Both the position numbers and the translations under genes were made by a program. Of a stretch of 64,000 bases of DNA, positions 1 to 7,673 are shown one piece after another. The notes beneath the pieces are model-generated. The model searched no databases and was not told the origin of the DNA. It was given only the letters and a program-made list of their open reading frames with translations. The stretch is taken from NCBI RefSeq assembly GCF_025263685.1, contig NZ_CP092109.1, positions 2,543,001 through 2,607,000 on the forward strand, read 5' to 3'. This DNA comes from Geoalkalibacter halelectricus. GTDB taxonomy: Bacteria > Desulfobacterota > Desulfuromonadia > Desulfuromonadales > Geoalkalibacteraceae. The stretch's first letter is position 1. Each line of letters starts with the position of its first letter.

Positions 1-181
1 TCCGAGAGATTGATAAACTGATCACCTAGATCGATAAAGGCCATATGCTCATGGCGGCCGCGCAGCTTGAATTCAAACAAGTTGCCGTAAAAATCCAGAG
101 CGGCTTCAATGTCTTCCACCTCAAGGGCCACATGGTTGATGCCAACGGCCCGGGTTTTTAGGGGTGCGGTATCTTTATTCA
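1..181 (-). CDS. VOC (glyoxalase/bleomycin-resistance fold) protein, partial
   Basis: The 5' part of a gene read leftward; its 3' end lies outside the window. About 60 residues are visible. After a short N-terminal tail the protein shows GINHVALEVEDIEAALDFYG, which is the first beta-alpha unit of the vicinal-oxygen-chelate fold with the metal-ligand His, and then FIDLGDQFINL. The family includes glyoxalases, dioxygenases and methylmalonyl-CoA epimerases. Nothing visible decides the substrate. It is divergent from the methyltransferase gene to its right, with about 150 bp between the starts. The start ATG at 181 is preceded on the minus strand by a purine-rich GGAGAC stretch. Confidence 0.75.
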
Positions 182-332
182 TGTTTGGTCTCCTGGTCCA
201 AGTGTTTGTAAAACAACAATAATGGATCTAATAAAACTTGCAAATTTTCTCCTTGAATCCCCCGGCAGCGATGACGACAGGCGTTGTCCGGTTAGACCGC
301 GGTGAGGTGGATTCGCTGATGAAGAGGGGCTG

Positions 333-1103
333 ATGCTGCGCTTTTTTCTGCCTGACCTGATGAGCAGAAATCTCACCGAGCAGGAATTAATGGATCGCTC
401 TGATGCTGATCCGGAGCTGTTGCGGCGCACTGTGCGCCAGTTTCGGTGGATCAACGCGCTCTTCAGTTCCAGTCGCAGATTGTTGCGCACTCACGTTTTC
501 TCGATCATGCAGCAGAACCCCTTTCGGACATACAGTCTTTTGGATGTGGGGGCCGGCGGCTGTGATATCGCCCAATGGATTGCTCGGGAGGCGCGCCGAC
601 GGCACTTAAAGATCCAAATTACGGCTTTGGATAATGACCCGCGCATGTTGCCGGTTGCCTATGAGACCATTGAGGACTTTCCTGAAATTCAGATCATTGA
701 AGGCAATGCCCTGGATTTGGGTTCTCTGGGGCCATTTGATTTCATCTTCTCAAATCACTTTCTCCATCATTTGAGCTGGGAGGAGATCCGGCTTTTTCTG
801 CTCAGCGTCATCGCCCAAACCCGGCTTGCGTTTGTGATGAACGATCTGAAGCGCTCACGCGGCGCCTATCTGGGAGCGACTCTGAGCCTGGGATTGCTGG
901 CTCGCCACAGTTTCGCATTTTATGATGGGCGCCTCTCCATCCGGCGAGGGTTTTTGCCTGATGAACTCAAGGTATTTTTGCACACACATTTTCCCGATGC
1001 GCCCATTGAGGTCGTCGAGACCTCGCCGGCGCGGGTTGTCCTGGTATCGCATTTCGGCGGGGAAGGGTGTGGCCAAGAATCGAAGGGGAAAAAGAGTGGG
1101 TGA
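333..1103 (+). CDS. class I SAM-dependent methyltransferase
   Basis: A 256-residue protein. The SAM-binding motif I (LLDVGAGGCDI) lies near residues 69-79, followed by an acidic strand end (ALDNDPRM) and FDFIFSNHFLHHL as the motif IV region, so this is a Rossmann-fold methyltransferase, probably soluble. The N-terminal stretch around ELMDRSDADPELL recalls methyltransferases found beside polyketide and lipid biosynthesis genes (from memory, weak). The start at 333 follows GAGGGG; an ATG at 360 is possible but has no ribosome binding site. The B12-binding radical SAM gene starts 13 bp downstream, so the two are probably co-transcribed. The substrate is unknown. Confidence 0.8.
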   Translation: MLRFFLPDLMSRNLTEQELMDRSDADPELLRRTVRQFRWINALFSSSRRLLRTHVFSIMQQNPFRTYSLLDVGAGGCDIAQWIAREARRRHLKIQITALDNDPRMLPVAYETIEDFPEIQIIEGNALDLGSLGPFDFIFSNHFLHHLSWEEIRLFLLSVIAQTRLAFVMNDLKRSRGAYLGATLSLGLLARHSFAFYDGRLSIRRGFLPDELKVFLHTHFPDAPIEVVETSPARVVLVSHFGGEGCGQESKGKKSG

Positions 1104-1115
1104 TGTTTTAGGGTC

Positions 1116-2543
1116 ATGAACGTTCTTCTGATCAGCACCAATCGCAATTGCCTGCCCATGGCGGTTATGCCCATGGGTGCCTGTCTGGTCGCCGAGGCGG
1201 CCGAGCAGGCCGGTCACCGCGTCCACCTGCTTGACCTGATGTTTGCTGAGCGGACCCACCTTCCGGTCGAATCCGCAATAGCGGAGTGCCACCCTGATGT
1301 CATCGCACTCTCCGTCCGTAACATCGATAATAACGGCATGCAACTGCCGGAATTCTACCTCAATGACCTGCACACCATGGTGGATCTGATTCGCACCCGG
1401 ACGCAGGTTCCAATCATTCTTGGCGGCGCCGCGCTGGGTGTAATGCCCGAAGCCATTTTGCGTCTGACCAACGCCTCCTGCGCGGTGGTGGGGGATGGGG
1501 CAAGAATTTTTCCTGTGCTGCTTGAACGACTCTCCCGGGGAGAGAGCATTGCGGATGTGCCGGGAGTCGCCCTGATCCAAAATGGAAAATTTCGCTGCAA
1601 CCCGACCCTTCCTTCCGACTTTTCAGCCATCTGTCAGGTCCCGGATTACCGGCGCTGGTTGGATATTCCAGCCTACCGGTCACGGCTTGCAACCGCGCCC
1701 CTGCAAACCAAGACCGGTTGTGAGTTTCGCTGTGTCTACTGCACTTACCCCGGAATAGAAGGACATACCTGCAACCTGAAGGACCCTGGCAGCGTTGCCG
1801 ATGCGGTGATGCGCCTGTCGGCTTCCGGTTTCCATGAGATCGAAATTGTCGACAGCGTATTTAACGCTCCGCTGGACCATGCTCTGAATGTCTGTGCCGC
1901 CTTGGCGCGGGTTGGCAGCAAAGCGCGCATTCAGTGCCTGGAACTCAATCCACGCTACGTCACCGATGAGTTGATGTACTCCATGGCACAAGCAGGTTTT
2001 ACGGGTATTGGGATCACCTTGGAGAGCGCTGCCGATGGGGTCCTGGAGGGACTCAACAAAGGTTTTTCCAGCCATGAGGTTCATCGGACCGCCGAAGTGG
2101 TGAGCCGCCATCGGATTCCCTGTGCCTGGATTTTTCTGTTTGGTGGACCTGGAGAAACCAGGGAGACTGTCAGAGAGACTCTCCAATTTGCCCAAACCCG
2201 CATCCGGCCCGGCGATATCGCCTTTTTCAATACCGGCATCCGCATATACCCGGGCACGCAACTGGAAACCATCGCCCGGCGTCAGGGCGTTCTTTCATGC
2301 TCCGCGGATGAGATGCTGTCCCCCACCTTCTACGTATCGCCGGAGGTAGAGTCCCGCTGGATCGAGCAGGAGCTGCAGCAGGCCCGGCGCAACCATTTGA
2401 ATTTTATCGATATGGGCTCGCTGAGCCTGCCGTTCCTGCCCACCATTCATCGTGTCGGTGCTAAACTTGGTTTGCGCCCGCCCTTGTGGCGATATACCCG
2501 GCTCATTCGCCGAATTCTAAGGATGGCGGGGATGGATGTATAG
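1116..2543 (+). CDS. B12-binding domain radical SAM protein
   Basis: A 475-residue enzyme. Residues 1-150 form a cobalamin-binding-type Rossmann domain (MPMGACLVAEAAEQAGH, ILGGAALGVMPEA), with no obvious DxHxxG lower-ligand motif. The radical SAM core follows with the cluster motif C202-x3-C206-x2-C209 (CEFRCVYC). Relatives carry out methylations, ring contractions and other radical chemistry in lipid, hopanoid and natural-product pathways. It lies 13 bp behind a methyltransferase. Its TAG stop directly abuts the left end of an insertion-sequence remnant (CAGGCTGTTGAAAAAC), so the last residues may have been altered by the insertion. Substrate unknown. Confidence 0.8.
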   Translation: MNVLLISTNRNCLPMAVMPMGACLVAEAAEQAGHRVHLLDLMFAERTHLPVESAIAECHPDVIALSVRNIDNNGMQLPEFYLNDLHTMVDLIRTRTQVPIILGGAALGVMPEAILRLTNASCAVVGDGARIFPVLLERLSRGESIADVPGVALIQNGKFRCNPTLPSDFSAICQVPDYRRWLDIPAYRSRLATAPLQTKTGCEFRCVYCTYPGIEGHTCNLKDPGSVADAVMRLSASGFHEIEIVDSVFNAPLDHALNVCAALARVGSKARIQCLELNPRYVTDELMYSMAQAGFTGIGITLESAADGVLEGLNKGFSSHEVHRTAEVVSRHRIPCAWIFLFGGPGETRETVRETLQFAQTRIRPGDIAFFNTGIRIYPGTQLETIARRQGVLSCSADEMLSPTFYVSPEVESRWIEQELQQARRNHLNFIDMGSLSLPFLPTIHRVGAKLGLRPPLWRYTRLIRRILRMAGMDV

Positions 2544-2825
2544 CAGGCTGTTGAAAAACTATTTTCCCAAACCCTTGATTTTACTAGTCTTGGCGCCGTG
2601 ATTTTGGTATGATTTCGCGCATAAATATCCGAATTTGCAGGAGATTTTTTATGCGCGGCGAAGACCAGAAGCAGCAGGCCATGTTCAGCTATGTCTCTCC
2701 GGAGACGCGGGTTCCCAAGGATCACCCGCTGCGTCCGATCAAGACCATGGTCGACAATATCCTCGATGACCTTGAGCCCTTGTTCCGCGAGATGTATTCG
2801 CATACCGGCCGGCCCTTTGAACTCG
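2544..2825 (+). pseudogene. IS1182-type transposase remnant with left inverted-repeat end
   Basis: The segment opens with CAGGCTGTTGAAAAACTA, resembling the terminal repeats of IS1182/IS5-group elements. A good ribosome binding site (GCAGGAGA) precedes an ATG at 2651. The 58 codons from there match the N-terminus of these transposases as I know them (QAMFSYVSPETRVPKDHPLRPI, then EMYSHTGRPFEL). The similarity stops at about 2825 and unrelated repeat sequence follows. The DDE catalytic domain and the right end are missing, so the element is dead. Confidence 0.7.
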
Positions 2826-2999
2826 GCAGAATAGCGCTTGCGTTTCGTTTTGCTCATTGGAACCTCTCTTTCGTCAGTGCGTGGCTGTCCACCTTAATGC
2901 ACTGTCCGAAATTTTGGTACCAGCTCTCTTTTTGCGCGTCCAAAAAGCTGGACAAAAAAGAACGCCCCCGCCCCCTTGCCTTCCGGCAGTGGGAAAAAA
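2826..2999. repeat. dispersed-repeat-like intergenic segment without a gene
   Basis: No credible gene. It contains an inverted repeat (GTCCAGCTTTTTGGAC on either strand, near 2937-2955) and a CGCCCCCGCCCCCTTGCC tract. This looks like the mosaic intergenic repeats common in proteobacterial genomes, but that is from memory. It joins the broken transposase directly to the first copy of the 268-bp direct repeat and is not present before the second copy. Confidence 0.4.
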
Positions 3000-3267
3000 G
3001 AAAAAAACGGCCCGGCCGGAAAACTCCGACCAGGCCAAATTCAATCACGGCAAATTTTTTCCGGTTGACTTAACCGTTCCCCCTCCGCGGTTTTCGAATC
3101 CTTCAGGCGCCGCCCCCTCCCCGCGCGCCGGGCTCGAACAGAGTGCCGTGAAACCTAAGGCAGACTATACTTTTCGCAAAATGATGTCTATCAGGGAAAA
3201 CCTGATTTTTGAGGGGATTTTCCCTGAAATTGCATTCAGGCAATGGAGCAAAGGATGCGTCGGCCTC
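3000..3267 (+). repeat. direct repeat DR1, 268 bp, left border of toxin-antitoxin island
   Basis: Nearly identical to 4577-4845: about six differences including one extra C. It carries no gene. Inside it is a leftward intrinsic-terminator-like hairpin (GGCCTGGTCGGA pairing, with G-U pairs, to TCCGGCCGGGCC) followed by a T-rich run on the minus strand at about 3036-3001. The right part has a short palindrome (ATCAGGGAAAACCTGAT). The two copies bracket 1.3 kb holding two toxin-antitoxin modules. Confidence 0.9.
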
Positions 3268-3333
3268 CCCTTGGCACCAAGGCGAAAGGAACGGGTCAAC
3301 ACGCGTGGGAAAAGAGCCGTCAATATTCGAAGA

Positions 3334-3714
3334 TCAGCATTCCACGACGGAGAGCAATGAAATCCCTGAGAAGTGGGAATCGTTGGTCACAAGATGGGCG
3401 TTGCGGGCAAGAGCGGTGGCGCCGATGACGGCATCCGGCAGCTTCAATCGGTGGAGGCTGCGCAAGTCAAGGGCGAGTTTCATGAGGCCGGTATCTTCTG
3501 GGTCGAGGGCAACGACCTCGACACGTGAGCAAAACTCGACAAAACAAGCGTGATCCTCTTCAGAAAGCCCTTCGAAGGCCAGGAATTCAAGAAAAGTAAT
3601 GACTGAAATGCCGACATAGTCGGCCGCATCAAGCTTTTCAGCCAATTGATGGTTACCCGCCAGAAGAGAAATGACGGCGTTGGTATCCAAAAGGTACCGG
3701 GGCTTACCACTCAT
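3334..3714 (-). CDS. vapC: PIN-domain toxin, VapC type
   Basis: A 126-residue PIN-domain ribonuclease. The four acidic metal-binding positions are visible: D10 in LLDTN, E43 in FLEF, D94 in LKLPDAVIGATAL and D112 in LVTND. Family members cut tRNA or rRNA when not held by their antitoxin. It overlaps the end of its antitoxin gene by 11 bp, the usual translationally coupled layout. Full length and apparently intact. It is in the island between the two 268-bp direct repeats. Confidence 0.85.
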   Translation of the reverse strand: MSGKPRYLLDTNAVISLLAGNHQLAEKLDAADYVGISVITFLEFLAFEGLSEEDHACFVEFCSRVEVVALDPEDTGLMKLALDLRSLHRLKLPDAVIGATALARNAHLVTNDSHFSGISLLSVVEC

Positions 3715-3913
3715 CGCGCAGGTTCCGCTGACTCGCCACGGCGTCCCCTTTCCAGGTCAGTTTGCCGCACAGGTCGGTGAAGGATTGTTTTGGCGGAGCG
3801 ACTTTCTGCGCACGAGTGCGACGCTCAAGCAAGAACTCGTAGAAGTCGACAAGTTCACGCCGTGACGCGGGGGGAAGTGCTGAAAGGTCAAGTTGGCTCG
3901 TGGCTTTGGTCAT
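3704..3913 (-). CDS. antitoxin partner of the PIN toxin
   Basis: A 69-residue protein starting MTKATSQLDLSALPP. The middle (RRELVDFYEFLLERR) resembles the DUF2281/VapB-like antitoxins found next to PIN toxins. The start at 3913 was chosen because GAAGGAGGACC lies just upstream; an in-frame ATG 54 bp earlier has no such site. The C-terminal half is charged and proline-containing, as expected for the toxin-wrapping tail. It would form the complex and bind its own promoter; no clear operator palindrome was seen. Confidence 0.75.
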   Translation of the reverse strand: MTKATSQLDLSALPPASRRELVDFYEFLLERRTRAQKVAPPKQSFTDLCGKLTWKGDAVASQRNLRDEW

Positions 3914-3980
3914 GATTTGGTCCTCCTTCAAAAGAAGAACATTATCATAGGTCAATATCCATGACAAGCTTTCAGGCTCT

Positions 3981-4259
3981 CTAAAAAAACCTTAAAGATC
4001 TGATTTCTTTATACTTTTCGACAACCACGGCAACCACGACAACGACGATGCGCCGATCATCCACCTGATAAACGAGCCGATAGCCGGCATTCTTGAGCTT
4101 GATTTTGTAGCAATTGGGCATGCCTCGCAGGCGGGCAGATTCCACCTGGGGTCTGACCAGTCGCTCGGCGAGTTTTTTCTTGAGCTGGTTGCGGATGGGC
4201 TCATCGAGCTTGCGCCATTCTTTCAGTGCCGATTTCTTGAATTCAAGGCTATAGCTCAT
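3981..4259 (-). CDS. RelE/StbE-family toxin with divergent C-terminus
   Basis: A 92-residue protein with the RelE fold: LEFKKSALKEWRKLDEPIRNQLKKKLAERL, then LRGMPNCYKIKL and GYRLVYQV. RelE toxins cut mRNA in the ribosomal A site. In typical members the last strand runs into a G-K-R...Y motif that supplies catalytic Arg and Tyr. Here VVVVVAV is followed instead by VVEKYKEIRSLRFF, so that motif is absent. The toxin may be weakened or dead. It overlaps its antitoxin gene by 11 bp. Confidence 0.8.
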   Translation of the reverse strand: MSYSLEFKKSALKEWRKLDEPIRNQLKKKLAERLVRPQVESARLRGMPNCYKIKLKNAGYRLVYQVDDRRIVVVVVAVVVEKYKEIRSLRFF

Positions 4260-4494
4260 CGAGCTTTACCCGCACGGAAGATTCACTCTCCCTCTCCTTC
4301 ACCAGGCGAGCCAGTTCATAATCCTCGATTTTCTCCATGAGTGCTTCGAAGGTCTCGGCCGGGATGAGATAGGCGCTGGGTTTGTTGTGGTTGAGGATGG
4401 CTACCGGTGTTCCCTCGGCTTCGTGGATGATGCGCGATGGATTTTTCTTCAATTCGCTGATACTGACGGATGCGCGGGCATAGAGACGTTCCAT
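4249..4494 (-). CDS. RelB/StbD (Phd/YefM-like) antitoxin
   Basis: An 81-residue antitoxin. VSISELKKNPSRIIHEAEG followed by VAILNHNKPSAYLIPAETFEALM is the Phd/YefM/StbD DNA-binding fold. The acidic C-terminal tail (ELARLVKERESESSVRVKLDEL) would wrap the toxin. Start ATG at 4494 is preceded by AGGAGGTCAT. It is the first gene of a two-gene leftward operon with the RelE-type toxin and sits just inside the right-hand direct repeat. Confidence 0.85.
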   Translation of the reverse strand: MERLYARASVSISELKKNPSRIIHEAEGTPVAILNHNKPSAYLIPAETFEALMEKIEDYELARLVKERESESSVRVKLDEL

Positions 4495-4576
4495 GTATGA
4501 CCTCCTATTTAGCGCCTTTATATTCCCTAAATATAGGTCTGATTGTCGATGGCGGCAAGGTATAAGGTGATGTGGC

Positions 4577-4845
4577 GAAAAAAACGGCCCGGCCGGAAAA
4601 CTCCGACCAGGCCAAATTCAATCACGGCAAATTTTTTCCGGTTGACTTAACCGTTCCCCCTCCGCGGTTTTCGAATCCTTCAGGCGCCGCCCCCTCCCCC
4701 GCGCGCCGGGCTCGAACAGAGTGCCGTGAAACCTGAGGCAGACTATACTTTTCGCCAAAAGATGTCTATCAGGGAAAACCTGATTTTTGAGGGGATTTTC
4801 CCTGAAATTGCATTCAGGCAATGGAGCAGCGGATGCGTCGGCCTC
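4577..4845 (+). repeat. direct repeat DR2, 269 bp, right border of toxin-antitoxin island
   Basis: Second copy of the 3000-3267 repeat in the same orientation, including the same leftward hairpin and T-run at about 4613-4578 and the CAGGGAAAACCTG palindrome. Identity starts abruptly at the GAAAAAAACGG string and ends at CGGCCTC. After it, 94 bp of unrelated sequence lead to the transporter gene. The terminator-like hairpin would stop leftward transcripts entering the toxin-antitoxin genes. Confidence 0.9.
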
Positions 4846-4939
4846 TCCACGTCCGCGCCGAGGTTGCCCGCCGCCCAAAATGCCGCTATGCTGCTGATTT
4901 GATTGCGTCCCCCTTCAACCCCGGCCCGCCGAGCGCCTC

Positions 4940-6322
4940 ATGACTGCCGACCCCTGGTTTTTGCTTGCTTTTGTCGCCACCCTGGGCGCGCTGCTGTGGT
5001 TGGCGGCGGGGCGGGGACGGGTGCGCGACGGGGCGGATTTCGCCCTGGCCGGACGGCGCGCCGGGGCCTGGCAGGTGTCGGGGGCGATCATGGGCACCCT
5101 GGTGGGCGGCGCCTCGACGGTAGGTACGGCGCAGCTGGCTTTTCTGTACGGCTTCTCGGCCTGGTGGTTCACCCTGGGCGCGGGGCTGGCGTGCCTGTTT
5201 CTCGGCCTGTTTCTGGCCGCGCCCCTGCGCCGCTGCGGGGTCGAGACCATCCCGCAGTTCATCTCGCGCTACCACGGCGAACGGGTGCGCAAGGCGGCAA
5301 GCCTCTTTTCGGCCCTGGGCATGTTCATCCACGTGGTCGCCCAACTGCTGGCAGCCGCGGCGATTCTCTCGTCTTTGTTCGGCTTATCCCTCAAGCAGGC
5401 GGCCCTGGCCGCGGCCCTGGGCGTGGCCCTCATCACCTGGCGCGGCGGCATGCCCGGCGCCGGCACCCTGGGGTTGGCCAAGCTGTTTTTTCTCTATCTT
5501 TGCATGGTCGGCGCGGGAGGCGTCGCCTTTCATTTGAGCGGCGGCTGGGGGGGGCTGCGCGGTCATTTTCCCGAGTTTCCCTGGTTCAGCCTGTTCGGTT
5601 ACGGCACCGCCGCCGGCGTTTCGGATCTGGTCTCCATGCTGGTCGGGGTGGTGTCGACCCAAACTTATCTGCAGGCGGTGTTCTCGGCCCGCGATGCGCA
5701 CACCGCGCGGCGCGGTGCGCTGATCAGCGCAGTGCTGATTCCGCCCCTGGGCCTGTTCGGCATCAGCGTCGGGCTGTTCATGCGCCAAAGCGCCCCAGCC
5801 CTGGACAGCGCCCGCGCCCTGCCGGAGTTTTTGCTCCAACACATGCCGCCGGCCTTCGCGGGGCTGGCGTTTGCCGCCCTGCTCATCGCCGCTCTGGCCA
5901 CCGCCGCAGGTCTGACCCTGGGGGTGGGCACCACTCTGCGCGCCGACCTGCTCGTTGGACAGGATTTCGGCCGCCGCGACCTGCTGCTGCGGCGCGCCCT
6001 GACCCTGGCGGTGGTGCTGCTCGCCCTGGGGCTGGTGCTGGCCAACCTGGATTCGGCGATCATGGCCTGGAGTTTTCTCTCCATGGGCCTACGCGGCGCC
6101 ACCCTGTGCCTGCCGCTGCTGGCGGCGGTGTTTCTCGGCGCGCGGACCTCGCGAAGGGGCGGCGCCCTGGCCATCCTGCTGGCGCCACCCACGGTCGTCG
6201 CCGCCGGGTGGTTCGATGCGCCTCTGCCGCCGCTGTTTTTGGGTCTGGGCGTGGCGCTTGCGGCCTTTGCCTGGGGGTTTTTCCGGGAGCGGCGCAGGCC
6301 TTTTTCTGATACTTTATCTTGA
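4940..6322 (+). CDS. sodium:solute symporter (SSF) family transporter
   Basis: A 460-residue very hydrophobic protein with about 12-13 predicted membrane spans. The SSF signature region is visible (FALAGRRAGAWQVSGAIMGTLVGGASTVGTAQLAF, then YGFSAWWFTLGAGLACL). It is the first gene of a run with a lactate racemase and a GlcD/GlcF-type oxidase, which makes lactate or another 2-hydroxy acid the likely substrate, driven by a sodium gradient. That substrate is inferred from context only; SSF proteins also carry acetate, proline and sugars. Codon use is strongly GC-biased like its neighbours. Confidence 0.8.
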   Translation: MTADPWFLLAFVATLGALLWLAAGRGRVRDGADFALAGRRAGAWQVSGAIMGTLVGGASTVGTAQLAFLYGFSAWWFTLGAGLACLFLGLFLAAPLRRCGVETIPQFISRYHGERVRKAASLFSALGMFIHVVAQLLAAAAILSSLFGLSLKQAALAAALGVALITWRGGMPGAGTLGLAKLFFLYLCMVGAGGVAFHLSGGWGGLRGHFPEFPWFSLFGYGTAAGVSDLVSMLVGVVSTQTYLQAVFSARDAHTARRGALISAVLIPPLGLFGISVGLFMRQSAPALDSARALPEFLLQHMPPAFAGLAFAALLIAALATAAGLTLGVGTTLRADLLVGQDFGRRDLLLRRALTLAVVLLALGLVLANLDSAIMAWSFLSMGLRGATLCLPLLAAVFLGARTSRRGGALAILLAPPTVVAAGWFDAPLPPLFLGLGVALAAFAWGFFRERRRPFSDTLS

Positions 6323-6374
6323 TGTCGGCAGGTCTTTTTTCCTATGATGGGAAAGTTAACCCTTGAGGTCGCCA

Positions 6375-7646
6375 ATGTCCGTCGTCCAACTCAAATACGG
6401 CCAGGAAACCTTGAGCTGCACAGTGCCCGGCGCGCGCGTGCTGCGCCCCCGCCCTGCCACGCCCCAAGCCGCGCCGGACGCGCTGGTACGCACCGCCCTG
6501 GCGCGGCCCCTCGGCACGCCGCCCCTGGAGGCGCTCGTCAAGCCGGGGGAGCAGGTGGTCATCGTCACCTCGGACATCACCCGCTATACCGGCAGCGAAC
6601 ATTATCTGCCCGTGCTGGTGGAGCATCTCAACGCCTGCGGCGTCGCCGACGCGGATCTGACCCTGGTCGTGGCCCTGGGCATTCACCGCGCCCAGAGCGA
6701 GGCCGAACATCGCAAGATCATGGGCCCGCTCCACGGGCGCATCAAGGTGGTGGATCACGACTGCGACAATCCGGCCGAACTGGTCACCCTGGGCGAAACC
6801 CGCGGCGGCATCCCCGTGAGTGTCAACCGCCGGGTGGCCGAGGCCGATCGGGTGATCGTCACGGGCACGGTGGGCTTTCACTATTTCGCCGGCTTCGGCG
6901 GCGGGCGCAAGGGCCTGGTGCCGGGGGTGGCGAGTCGCGCCACCTGCATGGCCACCCACTTCGGGGTGTTCAACCCGCCGGAGATCGGCGGCAAGCACCC
7001 GCGCGCGGTCACCGGGGTGCTCGACGGCAATCCGGTGCATGAGGCGATCCTGGAAGCGGCGCGCATGATCGCCCCGGATTTTCTCTTCAACACGGTGCTC
7101 GCGCCGGACAAGGAGATGCTCGCGGTTTTTTGCGGCGACCTGGAAGCGGCGCACCTGGCCGGCTGCGACCTGTGTCGCGATCTCTACCAGGTGGAGCTGG
7201 ACGAACCGGCGGATCTGGCGGTGGTGTCCTGCGGCGGCTACCCCAAGGACATCAATTTCATCCAGGCACACAAGGCGCTCGATTATGGCGTCAGGGCCCT
7301 GCGGCCGGGCGGCACCCTGATTCTGCTGGCCGCCTGCGCCGACGGCTTCGGCAACAAAACCTTCTTCGACTGGTTTCGCTATCAGGATCTGCATGAATTC
7401 GAGACCGCCCTACGCCGCAATTACGAGATCAACGGCCAGACCGCCCACGCCACCCTGACAAAAGCGCGCAATTTCCGCGTGATCCTGGTCAGCGAACTGA
7501 GCGCCGCACAGACCGCCGCCATGGGCATGGAAAAAGCCGCCGATCTCGACGCGGCCCTGACCCTGGCGCAACCGGGCCTGCCACCCGCGCCGCGCGCGGT
7601 CATTATTCCCGACGGCGGCTCGGTGCTGCCGCACTGCCGTGGCTAA
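6375..7646 (+). CDS. larA: nickel-dependent lactate racemase
   Basis: A 423-residue LarA-family protein. LarA interconverts D- and L-lactate using a nickel-pincer nucleotide cofactor. Visible motifs are SDITRYTGS (residues 66-74), GIHRAQSEAEHRKIMG with H104, VDHDCDNP near 126-133, and GFHYFAGFGGGRKGLVPG near 167-184 with H169 and K179, which fit the catalytic His and cofactor-linking Lys region. The start at 6375 (MSVVQL) was preferred to an in-frame TTG 12 bp earlier. The larB/C/E cofactor genes are not in the window. Followed by the HDOD-GGDEF gene after 27 bp. Other LarA-like racemases act on other hydroxy acids, so the substrate is probable rather than certain. Confidence 0.85.
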   Translation: MSVVQLKYGQETLSCTVPGARVLRPRPATPQAAPDALVRTALARPLGTPPLEALVKPGEQVVIVTSDITRYTGSEHYLPVLVEHLNACGVADADLTLVVALGIHRAQSEAEHRKIMGPLHGRIKVVDHDCDNPAELVTLGETRGGIPVSVNRRVAEADRVIVTGTVGFHYFAGFGGGRKGLVPGVASRATCMATHFGVFNPPEIGGKHPRAVTGVLDGNPVHEAILEAARMIAPDFLFNTVLAPDKEMLAVFCGDLEAAHLAGCDLCRDLYQVELDEPADLAVVSCGGYPKDINFIQAHKALDYGVRALRPGGTLILLAACADGFGNKTFFDWFRYQDLHEFETALRRNYEINGQTAHATLTKARNFRVILVSELSAAQTAAMGMEKAADLDAALTLAQPGLPPAPRAVIIPDGGSVLPHCRG

Positions 7647-7673
7647 TTTTTGACTTTTTGAGGGAACTTTCAG

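Noticed and set aside
4700..4730. tRNA T-arm-like string (GTTCGAGCCCGGC on the minus strand) inside the direct repeat
   Set aside because: The five-base stem does not pair and no cloverleaf surrounds it.
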